A stretch of 49,337 nt of DNA from an uncultured Eubacteriales bacterium. GTDB taxonomy: Bacteria; Bacillota; Clostridia; Oscillospirales; QAKW01. How positions within the stretch are numbered: position 1 is the stretch's first letter; each line of letters starts with the position of its first letter. The DNA lies in the NCBI GenBank assembly GCA_902492505.1, contig CABULU010000007.1, positions 1-49,337 on the forward strand, written 5' to 3'. The position numbers and the translations under genes were made by a program. Shown here piece after piece: positions 1 to 6,983 of this stretch. The notes under the pieces are model-generated. The model saw only the letters and a program-made list of their open reading frames with translations. It searched no databases and was not told the DNA's origin.

Positions 1-1739
1 TCCAACCCGAAAAGATTGGAAAGCGTCGGCAGAATATCAATGGCTGAGCAGGGTTTTGAAACACGTATCGGTTCCTCCATCGACGGACTCCACAGAATGA
101 AACCGTTACGATACAAATCAAAATTGTTGCGTATACCCTCTGCCTCCAGTCCGTACAATTCGGCAAGCGCCGCGTCGTCCAAAGCATAGGGATAGTGATC
201 TGCGCACATTGCAAACACGGTATTTTCCAGCACTCCCGCCGCATCCAACTGATTTACAAGCGACTGAAGCGCACGGTCAAGCTCAATCTGACATGCATAA
301 TAAGCGCGCACGCTGTCGCTTGCCTGCATATCCTTTACAAGCTCGCGGTTTTTATAGCACATCATGTTATCGTTAAAACTGTATTCGCAATGACCGGATA
401 CAGTCATATAATAAATATGAAACGGCTGTCCCGAGTTTACAAATTCCGGACCGGTTATATCCATCATTTCAAGGTCGGATTCCGGCCAGCAGTTTGTTAT
501 ACCCTCCAAACCGTTGCCGATGCCCTTATAATCATACCCGTATGCCGCATGGGCAAGATTCCTGCCGTAATATGTATACGTATGGTTATGATAAGATTTT
601 GTCAGATATCCGCGCTTTGAGAACTGATTGCCCAGAGCAAACGGCCAGCTGTTATCGCCTGCGAGCTTGAGAGCCGTGGCGGCAGTATAAAAATTCCCGC
701 TTGTTACGGCATATTCGCCCGACGCGGTAGAACCACCCCAAAGAGAATTATAAAAATTTTCAAAAATAAACCCCTCGTTTGCCATTTTATAAAGCGTAGG
801 CGTCAAAACAGGATCTATGCACTTATCTGAAAATCCCTCCAAAGTCAGTAAAATAAGATTTTTTCCTTCAAACATTCCGGTATACTCGTTTTTAGCAGTC
901 GGCGTACGGGAGCTGAAATACTCATGCATAGCCTTTATCTCACTGTCCGTTTCATTTGCAATCAGAGTTTCAAAATCAATATCCATTTTGTTATACTCTA
1001 TTGGCTTGTGCTGAGTATCAGAGGGCGGTTTTGGATTATCATCAGGATTTTTTGTTTCGGAAAACGCTCCGACAGACGGTTTGAACATCAAATATCTGAG
1101 CTCTAAACAGGTGTTGTGCAGCATACCGAAATTATGCATAGCACTGTCGACAGAATAGCTGTCAAAATAGCTTGTTTTATATCCGCTATCAATGAATGTC
1201 AGACCGATGCCCAGAGCGTTTAAAATAACAAACGCTACCGCTGCAAAGGCGCCGAAAGCGGGTCTTTTTCTTTCAAAATTCATAAATTTTCTGCCGAAAA
1301 CACTCAAAAAAACCAGCGGAATAGCAAGAATTAATATCATATACCACTGATGCAGCGTCGCCAGCGCTCCGGACTTCCAAAAGTCGGTAAGACCTGACGC
1401 CAAGCCTATCGTCTGCCACAGAAAAAAGTTTTTGAAAAATTTATAATATACAAGCTGAAAACCGTAAAACACAAGTAAAGCGGAAGATACGCAAACGGAC
1501 GTTATGAATGCCGCACGCCGCGGCAGAAATGAAATTACGGCAGTTATAATCGAACCGGCGCCGAGCGCAAAAAGCGTAACGAAAATCCACGATTTATCAA
1601 TAGAGAAACCGTAAACGGAAAGCTTGACCGCAGTTTCCGAGAAAAGTATACTTAAAGGAAAAAACAGATAAAAAACCAAATTTCTTTTTTTATCTGTTTT
1701 TCTGTCAATATCAAAAATAGAAGGAGCTGTGCCGTACAT
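1..1739 (-). CDS. LTA synthase-like membrane sulfatase (3' end outside window)
   Basis: Not a closed ORF because the stop lies beyond base 1; I translated it from the ATG at 1739, giving 579 visible codons. The first ~180 residues contain several hydrophobic segments (membrane domain). An extracellular sulfatase/alkaline-phosphatase fold follows, with LLTLEGFSD (metal-binding Glu region), GGSTASGEYAVTSG (nucleophile Thr region typical of LtaS), SGHCEY and CADHYPY. LtaS-family enzymes transfer glycerol phosphate from phosphatidylglycerol to lipoteichoic acid or related polymers on the outer membrane face. The actual polymer here is inferred only. A GGTGAT ribosome site sits 6 nt before the ATG. 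It appears monocistronic, read from its own promoter and away from upp. Confidence 0.85.
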   Translation of the reverse strand, partial: MYGTAPSIFDIDRKTDKKRNLVFYLFFPLSILFSETAVKLSVYGFSIDKSWIFVTLFALGAGSIITAVISFLPRRAAFITSVCVSSALLVFYGFQLVYYKFFKNFFLWQTIGLASGLTDFWKSGALATLHQWYMILILAIPLVFLSVFGRKFMNFERKRPAFGAFAAVAFVILNALGIGLTFIDSGYKTSYFDSYSVDSAMHNFGMLHNTCLELRYLMFKPSVGAFSETKNPDDNPKPPSDTQHKPIEYNKMDIDFETLIANETDSEIKAMHEYFSSRTPTAKNEYTGMFEGKNLILLTLEGFSDKCIDPVLTPTLYKMANEGFIFENFYNSLWGGSTASGEYAVTSGNFYTAATALKLAGDNSWPFALGNQFSKRGYLTKSYHNHTYTYYGRNLAHAAYGYDYKGIGNGLEGITNCWPESDLEMMDITGPEFVNSGQPFHIYYMTVSGHCEYSFNDNMMCYKNRELVKDMQASDSVRAYYACQIELDRALQSLVNQLDAAGVLENTVFAMCADHYPYALDDAALAELYGLEAEGIRNNFDLYRNGFILWSPSMEEPIRVSKPCSAIDILPTLSNLFGL

Positions 1740-1776
1740 AAAAATATCACCGCTTGAAAATTTTGTTATATCTATT

Positions 1777-1805
1777 ATTATAATTAAACGTCTGACAAAT
1801 TACAA
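1777..1805 (-). promoter_or_regulatory. Promoter for LTA synthase-like gene
   Basis: On the minus strand, TTGTAA (1800-1805) is followed by a 17-bp spacer and a perfect TATAAT (1777-1782). It gives a leader of about 30 nt before the ATG at 1739 and lies just beyond the upp terminator. Confidence 0.65.
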
Positions 1806-1842
1806 CCTAATGTGACAAAAAAGTTATGTAAACTTTAAAAAT

Positions 1843-1870
1843 AAACGACCGTGCGAATGCACGGTCGTTT
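1843..1870 (-). terminator. Terminator of upp
   Basis: A perfect 12-bp stem (1843-1854 with 1859-1870) closes a GAAT loop. On the minus strand it is followed by TTTATTTTT-like sequence (TTTATTTTTA), 22 nt after the upp stop codon. Confidence 0.85.
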
Positions 1871-1892
1871 AAACATCTAAAAAGTATCAAAT

Positions 1893-2522
1893 TTATTTTG
1901 TTCCGAAAATCCTGTCGCCTGCGTCGCCCAGACCCGGAACGATATATCCTTTTGAATTGAGCTTTTCATCTATATGCGCGCAGTAAATATGCACGTCGGG
2001 ATGCGCTGCCGTAAGTGCCTTTACGCCCTCCGGAGCGGCAATGAGACACATAAATTTTATATTATGTCCTCCATACTCTTTAATACGTGTAATAGCATCG
2101 ATTGCAGAACCGCCTGTCGCCAACATAGGATCTGTAACTATAATAAGGCGCCTGTCCACATTTTTAGGGAGCTTGCAGTAATATTCATGCGGCTCAAGCG
2201 TCTGTTCGTCACGATACATACCTATATGTCCCACTCTCGCCGACGGAACAAGATTCAATACGCCGTTTACCATGCCGAGTCCCGCACGCAAAATCGGAAC
2301 AACCGCAAGCTTAACACCTGCAAGCACATTTGTCTTTGTCTTTGTAATGGGAGTTTCCACCTCAACCTGCTCCAGCGGCAAATCACGCATTGACTCATAA
2401 CACATCAGCATTGTGATTTCCTCCACAAGCTCGCGGAACTGCTTTGAACTTGTCTCAACGCTGCGCAGTATTGATATCTTATGCTGAATAAGCGGATGAT
2501 CGAAAACAGTCAGATTTTCCAT
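1893..2522 (-). CDS. upp: Uracil phosphoribosyltransferase
   Basis: Makes UMP from uracil and PRPP (pyrimidine salvage, cytoplasm). The PRPP-binding loop TDPMLATGG is complete, the uracil-binding C-terminal segment GYIVPGLGDAGDR is present, and the length (209 aa) matches the family. The N-terminus (MENLTVFDHPLIQHK) aligns without gaps to the usual MGKVYVFDHPLIQHK start, which favours ATG 2522. An in-frame GTG at 2528 lies 5 nt from the GGAG ribosome site and is the alternative start, adding two residues. It is monocistronic, with its own promoter at 2553-2581 and its own terminator. Confidence 0.97.
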   Translation of the reverse strand: MENLTVFDHPLIQHKISILRSVETSSKQFRELVEEITMLMCYESMRDLPLEQVEVETPITKTKTNVLAGVKLAVVPILRAGLGMVNGVLNLVPSARVGHIGMYRDEQTLEPHEYYCKLPKNVDRRLIIVTDPMLATGGSAIDAITRIKEYGGHNIKFMCLIAAPEGVKALTAAHPDVHIYCAHIDEKLNSKGYIVPGLGDAGDRIFGTK

Positions 2523-2552
2523 TTTCACGTAATCTCCTTTTTAATTTTTCTC

Positions 2553-2581
2553 ATTTTATCAAAAAAGCGCATATATTACAA
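2553..2581 (-). promoter_or_regulatory. upp promoter
   Basis: Minus strand TTGTAA (2576-2581), 17-bp spacer, TAAAAT (2553-2558). It is divergent from the HAD promoter at 2606-2634, and the two -35 boxes are 24 bp apart. Confidence 0.6.
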
Positions 2582-2605
2582 GGAAAATGTTGATTTTTTT
2601 ATTGA

Positions 2606-2634
2606 TTGACAAAAATTGTGAAGCTATATATAAT
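2606..2634 (+). promoter_or_regulatory. Consensus sigma-A promoter for HAD-radC operon
   Basis: Perfect TTGACA (2606-2611), 17-bp spacer, perfect TATAAT (2629-2634). It predicts a strong, probably constitutive promoter with a leader of roughly 25 nt and AAAGGAG before ATG 2666. Confidence 0.85.
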
Positions 2635-2665
2635 GTAGTTTAAGAATAACATAAAGGAGTACGGC

Positions 2666-3448
2666 ATGAAATTACAGGATAAAAAAGGCTTTATCTGCGA
2701 TATGGACGGCGTTATATACCACGGCAACGAGCTGCTTCCGGGCGTCAAGGAATTTATCAGATGGCTTCAGGACAACAACAAGAAATTTTTATTTCTGACA
2801 AACAGTTCAGTTCGCTCTCCCAAAGAGCTTGCGCAAAAGCTTTCGAGAATGGGCATGGATATAGACCCTTCTCATTTCTACACGTCGGCCCTTTCAACTG
2901 CGTCATATCTTGCAAAACAAAAGCCCGGCTGCACGGCATATGTAATAGGCGAATCGGGGCTTATAAACGCACTTTACGATATGGGTATTTCAATGAACGA
3001 CGTCAACCCCGATTATGTTGTAATAGGCGACGGCAAAACCATAAATTACAATATGCCGAACATCACAAAAGCGGTAAACCTTGTGCTCGGCGGCGCAAAG
3101 CTTATCGGCACAAATCCTGACATTACGGGTCCGATAGAAGGCGGCGAAATAGAACCTGCCTGCCGCGCTTTGGTATCTCCCATCGAAATTGCGACGGGAA
3201 AATCCGCGTACTTTCTCGGCAAGCCCAATCCGCTCATGATGCGCTGCGGTTTGTCCCTGCTTGGCTGCGACGAAGACGACGTTGCAATTATCGGAGACCG
3301 TATGGATACCGATATAATTGCCGGAATCGAATCGGAAATCGACACTGTTTTAGTCATGACGGGAGTTACCACAAAAGCTATTATGAGGAGCTTCCCCTAC
3401 CGTCCCAAATATATACTTGACGGCGTAGGGGATGTGATAAATAATTGA
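2666..3448 (+). CDS. HAD-IIA family phosphatase (NagD-like)
   Basis: A 260-aa HAD-superfamily hydrolase of the NagD/p-nitrophenyl phosphatase group, which dephosphorylates small nucleotides or sugar phosphates. Motif I is DMDG (Asp12, Asp14), motif II is TNSS (45-48), motif III Lys lies in LGKPNP, and motif IV is GDRMDTD near residue 216. A type IIA cap lies between motifs II and III. AAAGGAG precedes the ATG at ideal spacing. The stop overlaps the TTG start of the next gene, so the two are probably translationally coupled. The true substrate cannot be told from sequence. Confidence 0.92.
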   Translation: MKLQDKKGFICDMDGVIYHGNELLPGVKEFIRWLQDNNKKFLFLTNSSVRSPKELAQKLSRMGMDIDPSHFYTSALSTASYLAKQKPGCTAYVIGESGLINALYDMGISMNDVNPDYVVIGDGKTINYNMPNITKAVNLVLGGAKLIGTNPDITGPIEGGEIEPACRALVSPIEIATGKSAYFLGKPNPLMMRCGLSLLGCDEDDVAIIGDRMDTDIIAGIESEIDTVLVMTGVTTKAIMRSFPYRPKYILDGVGDVINN

Positions 3449-4146
3449 TACGGCAAATTTACGGTGAAAATGACCGCATAGCGTCTATAATACGGATGAT
3501 TGACACAGGTACTCCCGTAACGGACACCGAACTAATCGCTGTTTTGCTCGACGGGATATCGCCGGTCTGTGACAGCTTTGAAACCGCGCAGCTGCTAATT
3601 GACAGATACGGCAGCATGGCCGGAGTCTGCGCGGCACCCTACGATGAGCTTGCGGGCATTGAGGGCGTCAAAAGAAAAGGCGCGAGGCTTTTAAAGGTAT
3701 GCGGCGCCGCGGTTTCCAACATACTGTCTGAAAACAGCTCGGACGAAAGACGCAGGCTCTATACTCAGGATGAGCTTGTGGACTATCTTTGCCCGTATTT
3801 TGTAAACGAAAAGGTCGAAAAGCTTTATCTGCTGTCGCTGAGTGCAAAATACCGCGTGCTGGGACTCAAGCTTATTGCAAAAGGTGACAGCGACAGCCTG
3901 ATATTCGATAAAAAGCTACTGATAGAAGAAGCGCTGAAGCGCGGCGCGTCCTCTGTTGTTTTGGCTCACAATCATTTTATAAGCGCTCTGCCCTCGGCAC
4001 AGGATGTAATACTTACAAACGACATATGCGGACTTTTACAGAGAATGGGCATAAAGCTTCACGATCACCTGATTTTTTGTGAAAACAAAGCAAAATCCAT
4101 GAGAAAATCAGGCTATATTAAATCCGAAAGCTCCCTTATTTTCTGA
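3445..4146 (+). CDS. RadC-like JAB/MPN protein with altered active site
   Basis: A 233-aa protein with the RadC layout: an N-terminal helical/HhH part (AGIEGVKRKGARLL, 69-83) and a C-terminal JAB1/MPN domain (from ~120). Of the JAMM metal site, HNH (175-177), Asp187 and the later HDHLI are kept. HNHPSG or HNHPGG is replaced by HNHFIS, the H-to-Ser/Asp spacing is one residue short, and the residue aligning with the catalytic Glu is Lys142. Peptidase-type activity is therefore doubtful. The start is taken as TTG 3445, overlapping the preceding stop (TTGA) without a close ribosome site. The next in-frame ATG, at 3496, would cut into conserved N-terminal sequence. Confidence 0.8.
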   Translation: MIRQIYGENDRIASIIRMIDTGTPVTDTELIAVLLDGISPVCDSFETAQLLIDRYGSMAGVCAAPYDELAGIEGVKRKGARLLKVCGAAVSNILSENSSDERRRLYTQDELVDYLCPYFVNEKVEKLYLLSLSAKYRVLGLKLIAKGDSDSLIFDKKLLIEEALKRGASSVVLAHNHFISALPSAQDVILTNDICGLLQRMGIKLHDHLIFCENKAKSMRKSGYIKSESSLIF

Positions 4147-4214
4147 AATTAGCGGGATTTTCGGTAAAAAACCGACGTATTTACACACATAATAATAAAA
4201 AATGTCGTTTTTTA

Positions 4215-4243
4215 TTGATTTTTGAAACTCATAGTGCTATATT
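4215..4243 (+). promoter_or_regulatory. Candidate promoter of the mgtC-like gene
   Basis: TTGATT (4215-4220), 17-bp spacer, TATATT (4238-4243). The region is very AT-rich, so other -10 matches exist (for example around 4251-4258). It predicts a leader of about 65-70 nt. Confidence 0.45.
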
Positions 4244-4278
4244 AATTGCTATATAATATTATATATGCGTATTATATA

Positions 4279-4311
4279 TGCGGCTCTGCCGCAGTAAAAA
4301 AAGATTGCGGA
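4279..4311 (+). promoter_or_regulatory. Leader hairpin with alternative pairing to the ribosome site
   Basis: TGCGGC (4279-4284), TCT loop, GCCGCA (4288-4293) form a 6-bp hairpin. The same CCGCA arm can instead pair with TGCGG at 4306-4310, which is part of the ribosome site GCGGAGG of the gene starting at 4319. The two pairings exclude each other. The structure is seen directly; a regulatory role is inferred. Confidence 0.4.
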
Positions 4312-4318
4312 GGCATAA

Positions 4319-5023
4319 ATGACATTTTTACAAAATACCCTTGACTACCTTCGGGATTTCAATATCGTAACTATAATTATCCGCCTTGTAACGGCAGTGA
4401 TATTCGGCGGTTTTATCGGACTTGAGCGCGAGCGGCACGGACGAGCCGCCGGACTTCGCACACACATTCTTGTTTGTTTAGGCGCTGCGATAACAACTCT
4501 TATCGGTCAATTTGACATGGTACATATTACGGGATATACCGGAGACCCAATGCGAATAGGCGCACAGGTTATATCAGGAATAGGTTTTCTCGGCGTCGGA
4601 ACAATATTATCAAAAGGCAGGTTTCAGGTCACAGGACTTACAACAGCTGCCGGACTGTGGACAACGGCTTCTATCGGTTTGGCTCTCGGAATAGGCTTTT
4701 ACGAGGGCGCCGTCATCGGCACGCTGCTGGCAGTGCTGACAATGACGCTGCTTTCAAAATTTGACGCGCATGTCATCGAACGCAGTAAAAAATTCCGTGT
4801 GTACATAGAAATCGGAGACGTAACACGCATAAATGCTTTGATAGAAAAACTCGAGAGCGAATACAACGCAAGAGACCTTTTGGTAACTGTCCCCAGAAGC
4901 GGCGTTGCCAATAATGCGGGAATTGAAGCGACAGTTAAAATCAGCAAAAATCTCTCTCAGGAAACGGTTCTTAAAAGCCTTATAGAATCAGACGATATTC
5001 TTTTTGCACTTCCCTCTATTTAA
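4319..5023 (+). CDS. MgtC/SapB family membrane protein
   Basis: A 234-aa inner-membrane protein. Its N-terminal ~145 residues carry the MgtC/SapB signature: IRLVTAVIFGGFIGLERE, GLRTHILVCLGAA, then GFLGVGTI and TTAAGLWTTASIGLALG, with about five membrane spans. A ~75-residue soluble C-terminal domain follows. MgtC proteins are linked to growth at low Mg2+ and to regulation of membrane ATP synthase in pathogens; in Clostridia the role is not established. GGAGG lies 5 nt before the ATG. The next gene follows after 8 nt and is probably cotranscribed. Confidence 0.9.
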   Translation: MTFLQNTLDYLRDFNIVTIIIRLVTAVIFGGFIGLERERHGRAAGLRTHILVCLGAAITTLIGQFDMVHITGYTGDPMRIGAQVISGIGFLGVGTILSKGRFQVTGLTTAAGLWTTASIGLALGIGFYEGAVIGTLLAVLTMTLLSKFDAHVIERSKKFRVYIEIGDVTRINALIEKLESEYNARDLLVTVPRSGVANNAGIEATVKISKNLSQETVLKSLIESDDILFALPSI

Positions 5024-5031
5024 ATTAAAAT

Positions 5032-6219
5032 ATGTTTATGAAAAGACGTTTAATATACATAACGGCAGCAATCACGGCTGCCGTTACAATAATTGTATGC
5101 GTGCTGCTGTCATGGCATTTGACAGAGCGCACTATTTGGGACAACGGTTATATACCTCTTGAAAAGGCAATGAAAGCGGCAGGCTATGACGACTGCGGCG
5201 GCGGAAAATTCACAACGGTCTCAAACGGAATTGAAATCGAGGTGTGTTTTGATTTTACAAATAACATCTGCACCAAAAATCTGTACAGCTTTGACATATC
5301 CGGAAAATACATAACGGCGGACTCGTCTTATTTCATTGACAGTAAGACGGCAGGCGATATAACAAATAAAAATATAACTGCCAGCAATGGAAAAATCACG
5401 GCGCAGGATATTGACTACGCTGCGCATCAGTGGACAACCGAATTTGCACCTATCGTCGCACATTCGGGCGGAGACGTGAGAGCGGGAACCTATACCGACT
5501 ACTATACAAATTCTCTCGAGGGTATAGTACAAAACTATGATTTGGGATTTCGCTTATTTGAGATGGACTTTTATCTCACAAGCGACGATAATTTAGCGGT
5601 AGTTCACGACTGGGAGCACTATGCAAATTATGACGGTACCGCACCCACCGCGAAACAGTGGCTTGAAATGAAAACACACGGTTATCCTCAGACAGAGGGC
5701 GTTTATTATACATCAATGCTGATCGGAGACCTGCTTGACCAAATGCTGATAAACAGGGACATGTTTGTTATCACCGATACAAAAAGCTTTGAGGTGAGCG
5801 AACAGGAAACGCGAAGGCAGTTTGAAATAATCCGTGATGAGGCAATGAAGCGCGACCCTGCTCTTCTCAAGCGTATAATCCCGCAGATTTACAACGAGCA
5901 AATGTACGACCTTGTAATGGAGGTATACGAATTTCAGGATATTATTTACACTCTTTATGCTACGGCATCCACATCTGCGCGTGCAGCGGAATTTGTTGCA
6001 GATAAAGAAAATATAAAGGTGGTTACCGTACGAAAAACAGACGAACGGTTTTTGAATTCCGACTTAGCGGGAAAGCTAAAGCCGTATGACAAGCTTGTGT
6101 ACGTACACACGATAAAATACTATAACGAATTTGCAGACTGTGCAAAATACGGAGCATACGGATTCTATGCCCATCACTTAACTCCGTCTGATTACGAAAA
6201 TTTTGCAAAATACAAATAA
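5032..6219 (+). CDS. Membrane-anchored glycerophosphodiester phosphodiesterase family protein
   Basis: A 395-aa protein with an N-terminal signal anchor (about residues 7-28), a ~100-residue extracellular region and a C-terminal TIM-barrel GDPD/PI-PLC-like domain. Visible catalytic landmarks are HSGG (His144), NSLEG (Glu163), FEMDF (Glu177, Asp179) and VVHDW (His192). Expected reaction: hydrolysis of glycerophosphodiesters to glycerol-3-phosphate and an alcohol outside the membrane. The substrate is unknown. No clear ribosome site precedes ATG 5032; ATG 5038 is an alternative. It lies 8 nt after the mgtC-like gene and is followed by a hairpin terminator. Confidence 0.85.
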   Translation: MFMKRRLIYITAAITAAVTIIVCVLLSWHLTERTIWDNGYIPLEKAMKAAGYDDCGGGKFTTVSNGIEIEVCFDFTNNICTKNLYSFDISGKYITADSSYFIDSKTAGDITNKNITASNGKITAQDIDYAAHQWTTEFAPIVAHSGGDVRAGTYTDYYTNSLEGIVQNYDLGFRLFEMDFYLTSDDNLAVVHDWEHYANYDGTAPTAKQWLEMKTHGYPQTEGVYYTSMLIGDLLDQMLINRDMFVITDTKSFEVSEQETRRQFEIIRDEAMKRDPALLKRIIPQIYNEQMYDLVMEVYEFQDIIYTLYATASTSARAAEFVADKENIKVVTVRKTDERFLNSDLAGKLKPYDKLVYVHTIKYYNEFADCAKYGAYGFYAHHLTPSDYENFAKYK

Positions 6220-6224
6220 ACAAA

Positions 6225-6256
6225 AGGGGTAACGGGAAAACTTCTCCGTTACCCCT
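6225..6256 (+). terminator. Terminator after GDPD gene
   Basis: An 11-bp stem (6225-6235 with 6246-6256) with a 10-nt loop. The U-tract is poor (CTATTAATGTT), so efficiency may be moderate. It separates the GDPD gene from the promoter at 6288. Confidence 0.7.
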
Positions 6257-6287
6257 CTATTAATGTTGGTAAAATTATCTGCAAATG

Positions 6288-6316
6288 TTGACTTTGACAA
6301 CTGTTTAAAATATAAT
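6288..6316 (+). promoter_or_regulatory. Promoter of phosphoglycolate phosphatase-tex operon
   Basis: TTGACT (6288-6293), 17-bp spacer, TATAAT (6311-6316). The expected transcription start (about 6322-6324) falls at or just after the upstream GTG candidate (6321), so it supports the TTG start at 6333. Confidence 0.75.
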
Positions 6317-6332
6317 TAAAGTGGTGGTAATT

Positions 6333-6983
6333 TTGAACTACAAAAATATTTTGTTTGACCTTGACGGCACACTGACCGACCCTGCGGACGGCATTACAAA
6401 CTCGGTTGCCTATGCTTTAAGGCATTACGGAATAGAGGCTGCCGACCGCAACGCGCTTTGTGCGTTTATAGGTCCGCCTCTCACTTATTCCTTCAATAAA
6501 TACTACGGCTTTGACCAAAAGCAATGTCTTGAAGCAGTAGAAATTTACCGCGAGTATTTTTCAGACAAAGGTAAATTTGAAAACAGTGTATACGACGGTA
6601 TTATACCTATGCTGCAAGCTCTCCAAGATCGAGGTTTCAGGCTATTTATAGCAACGAGCAAGCCGCAGAAATTTGCTTTGGAAATTGCAGAACATTTTGG
6701 GTTTAAAAAATTTTTCGAAGCAATACGCGGTATTCCCATGAACGGCGAAAATATTTCAAAAGGTCAGGTCATCGGAGGCGTTTTACGGGAATTTTCGCTC
6801 GACGTGGCAAAGACTCTTATGGTCGGCGACAGGTCATACGACGTCCTCGGCGCAAAGGAGAACGGGCTGAGCTGCATCGGTGTACTTTACGGCTACGGTT
6901 CTAAGTCCGAGCTAAAAGACGCAGGAGCCGATTACATCATAGAAAATGTTAACAAACTCACAAAATTTTTTGAGGATAAATAA
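6333..6983 (+). CDS. HAD hydrolase, phosphoglycolate phosphatase-like
   Basis: A ~216-aa HAD subfamily IA enzyme of the Gph/PpaX type, expected to hydrolyse phosphoglycolate or pyrophosphate-like small phosphates in the cytoplasm. Motif I is FDLDGTLTDP, motif II is IATSKP, motif III Lys lies in SKGQVIGG, and motif IV is MVGDRSYDVLGAKENG. I chose TTG 6333 (MNYKNILFDLDGTL) because GGTGG lies 6 nt upstream and the -10 box ends at 6316. The in-frame GTG at 6321 would be at or before the transcript start and has no ribosome site. The stop overlaps the tex start (TAATG). Confidence 0.88.
   Translation: MNYKNILFDLDGTLTDPADGITNSVAYALRHYGIEAADRNALCAFIGPPLTYSFNKYYGFDQKQCLEAVEIYREYFSDKGKFENSVYDGIIPMLQALQDRGFRLFIATSKPQKFALEIAEHFGFKKFFEAIRGIPMNGENISKGQVIGGVLREFSLDVAKTLMVGDRSYDVLGAKENGLSCIGVLYGYGSKSELKDAGADYIIENVNKLTKFFEDK

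Noticed and set aside
4194..4216. AT-only inverted repeat (AATAAAAAA/TTTTTTATT) after the RadC-like gene as terminator
   Set aside because: The stem has no G-C pairs and would be too weak to act as an intrinsic terminator on its own.
5032..6219. HSGG instead of HRG in the GDPD-like enzyme as a possible lost active site
   Set aside because: The membrane-anchored GDPD/PI-PLC-like subgroup commonly has this form, and the other catalytic residues are present.
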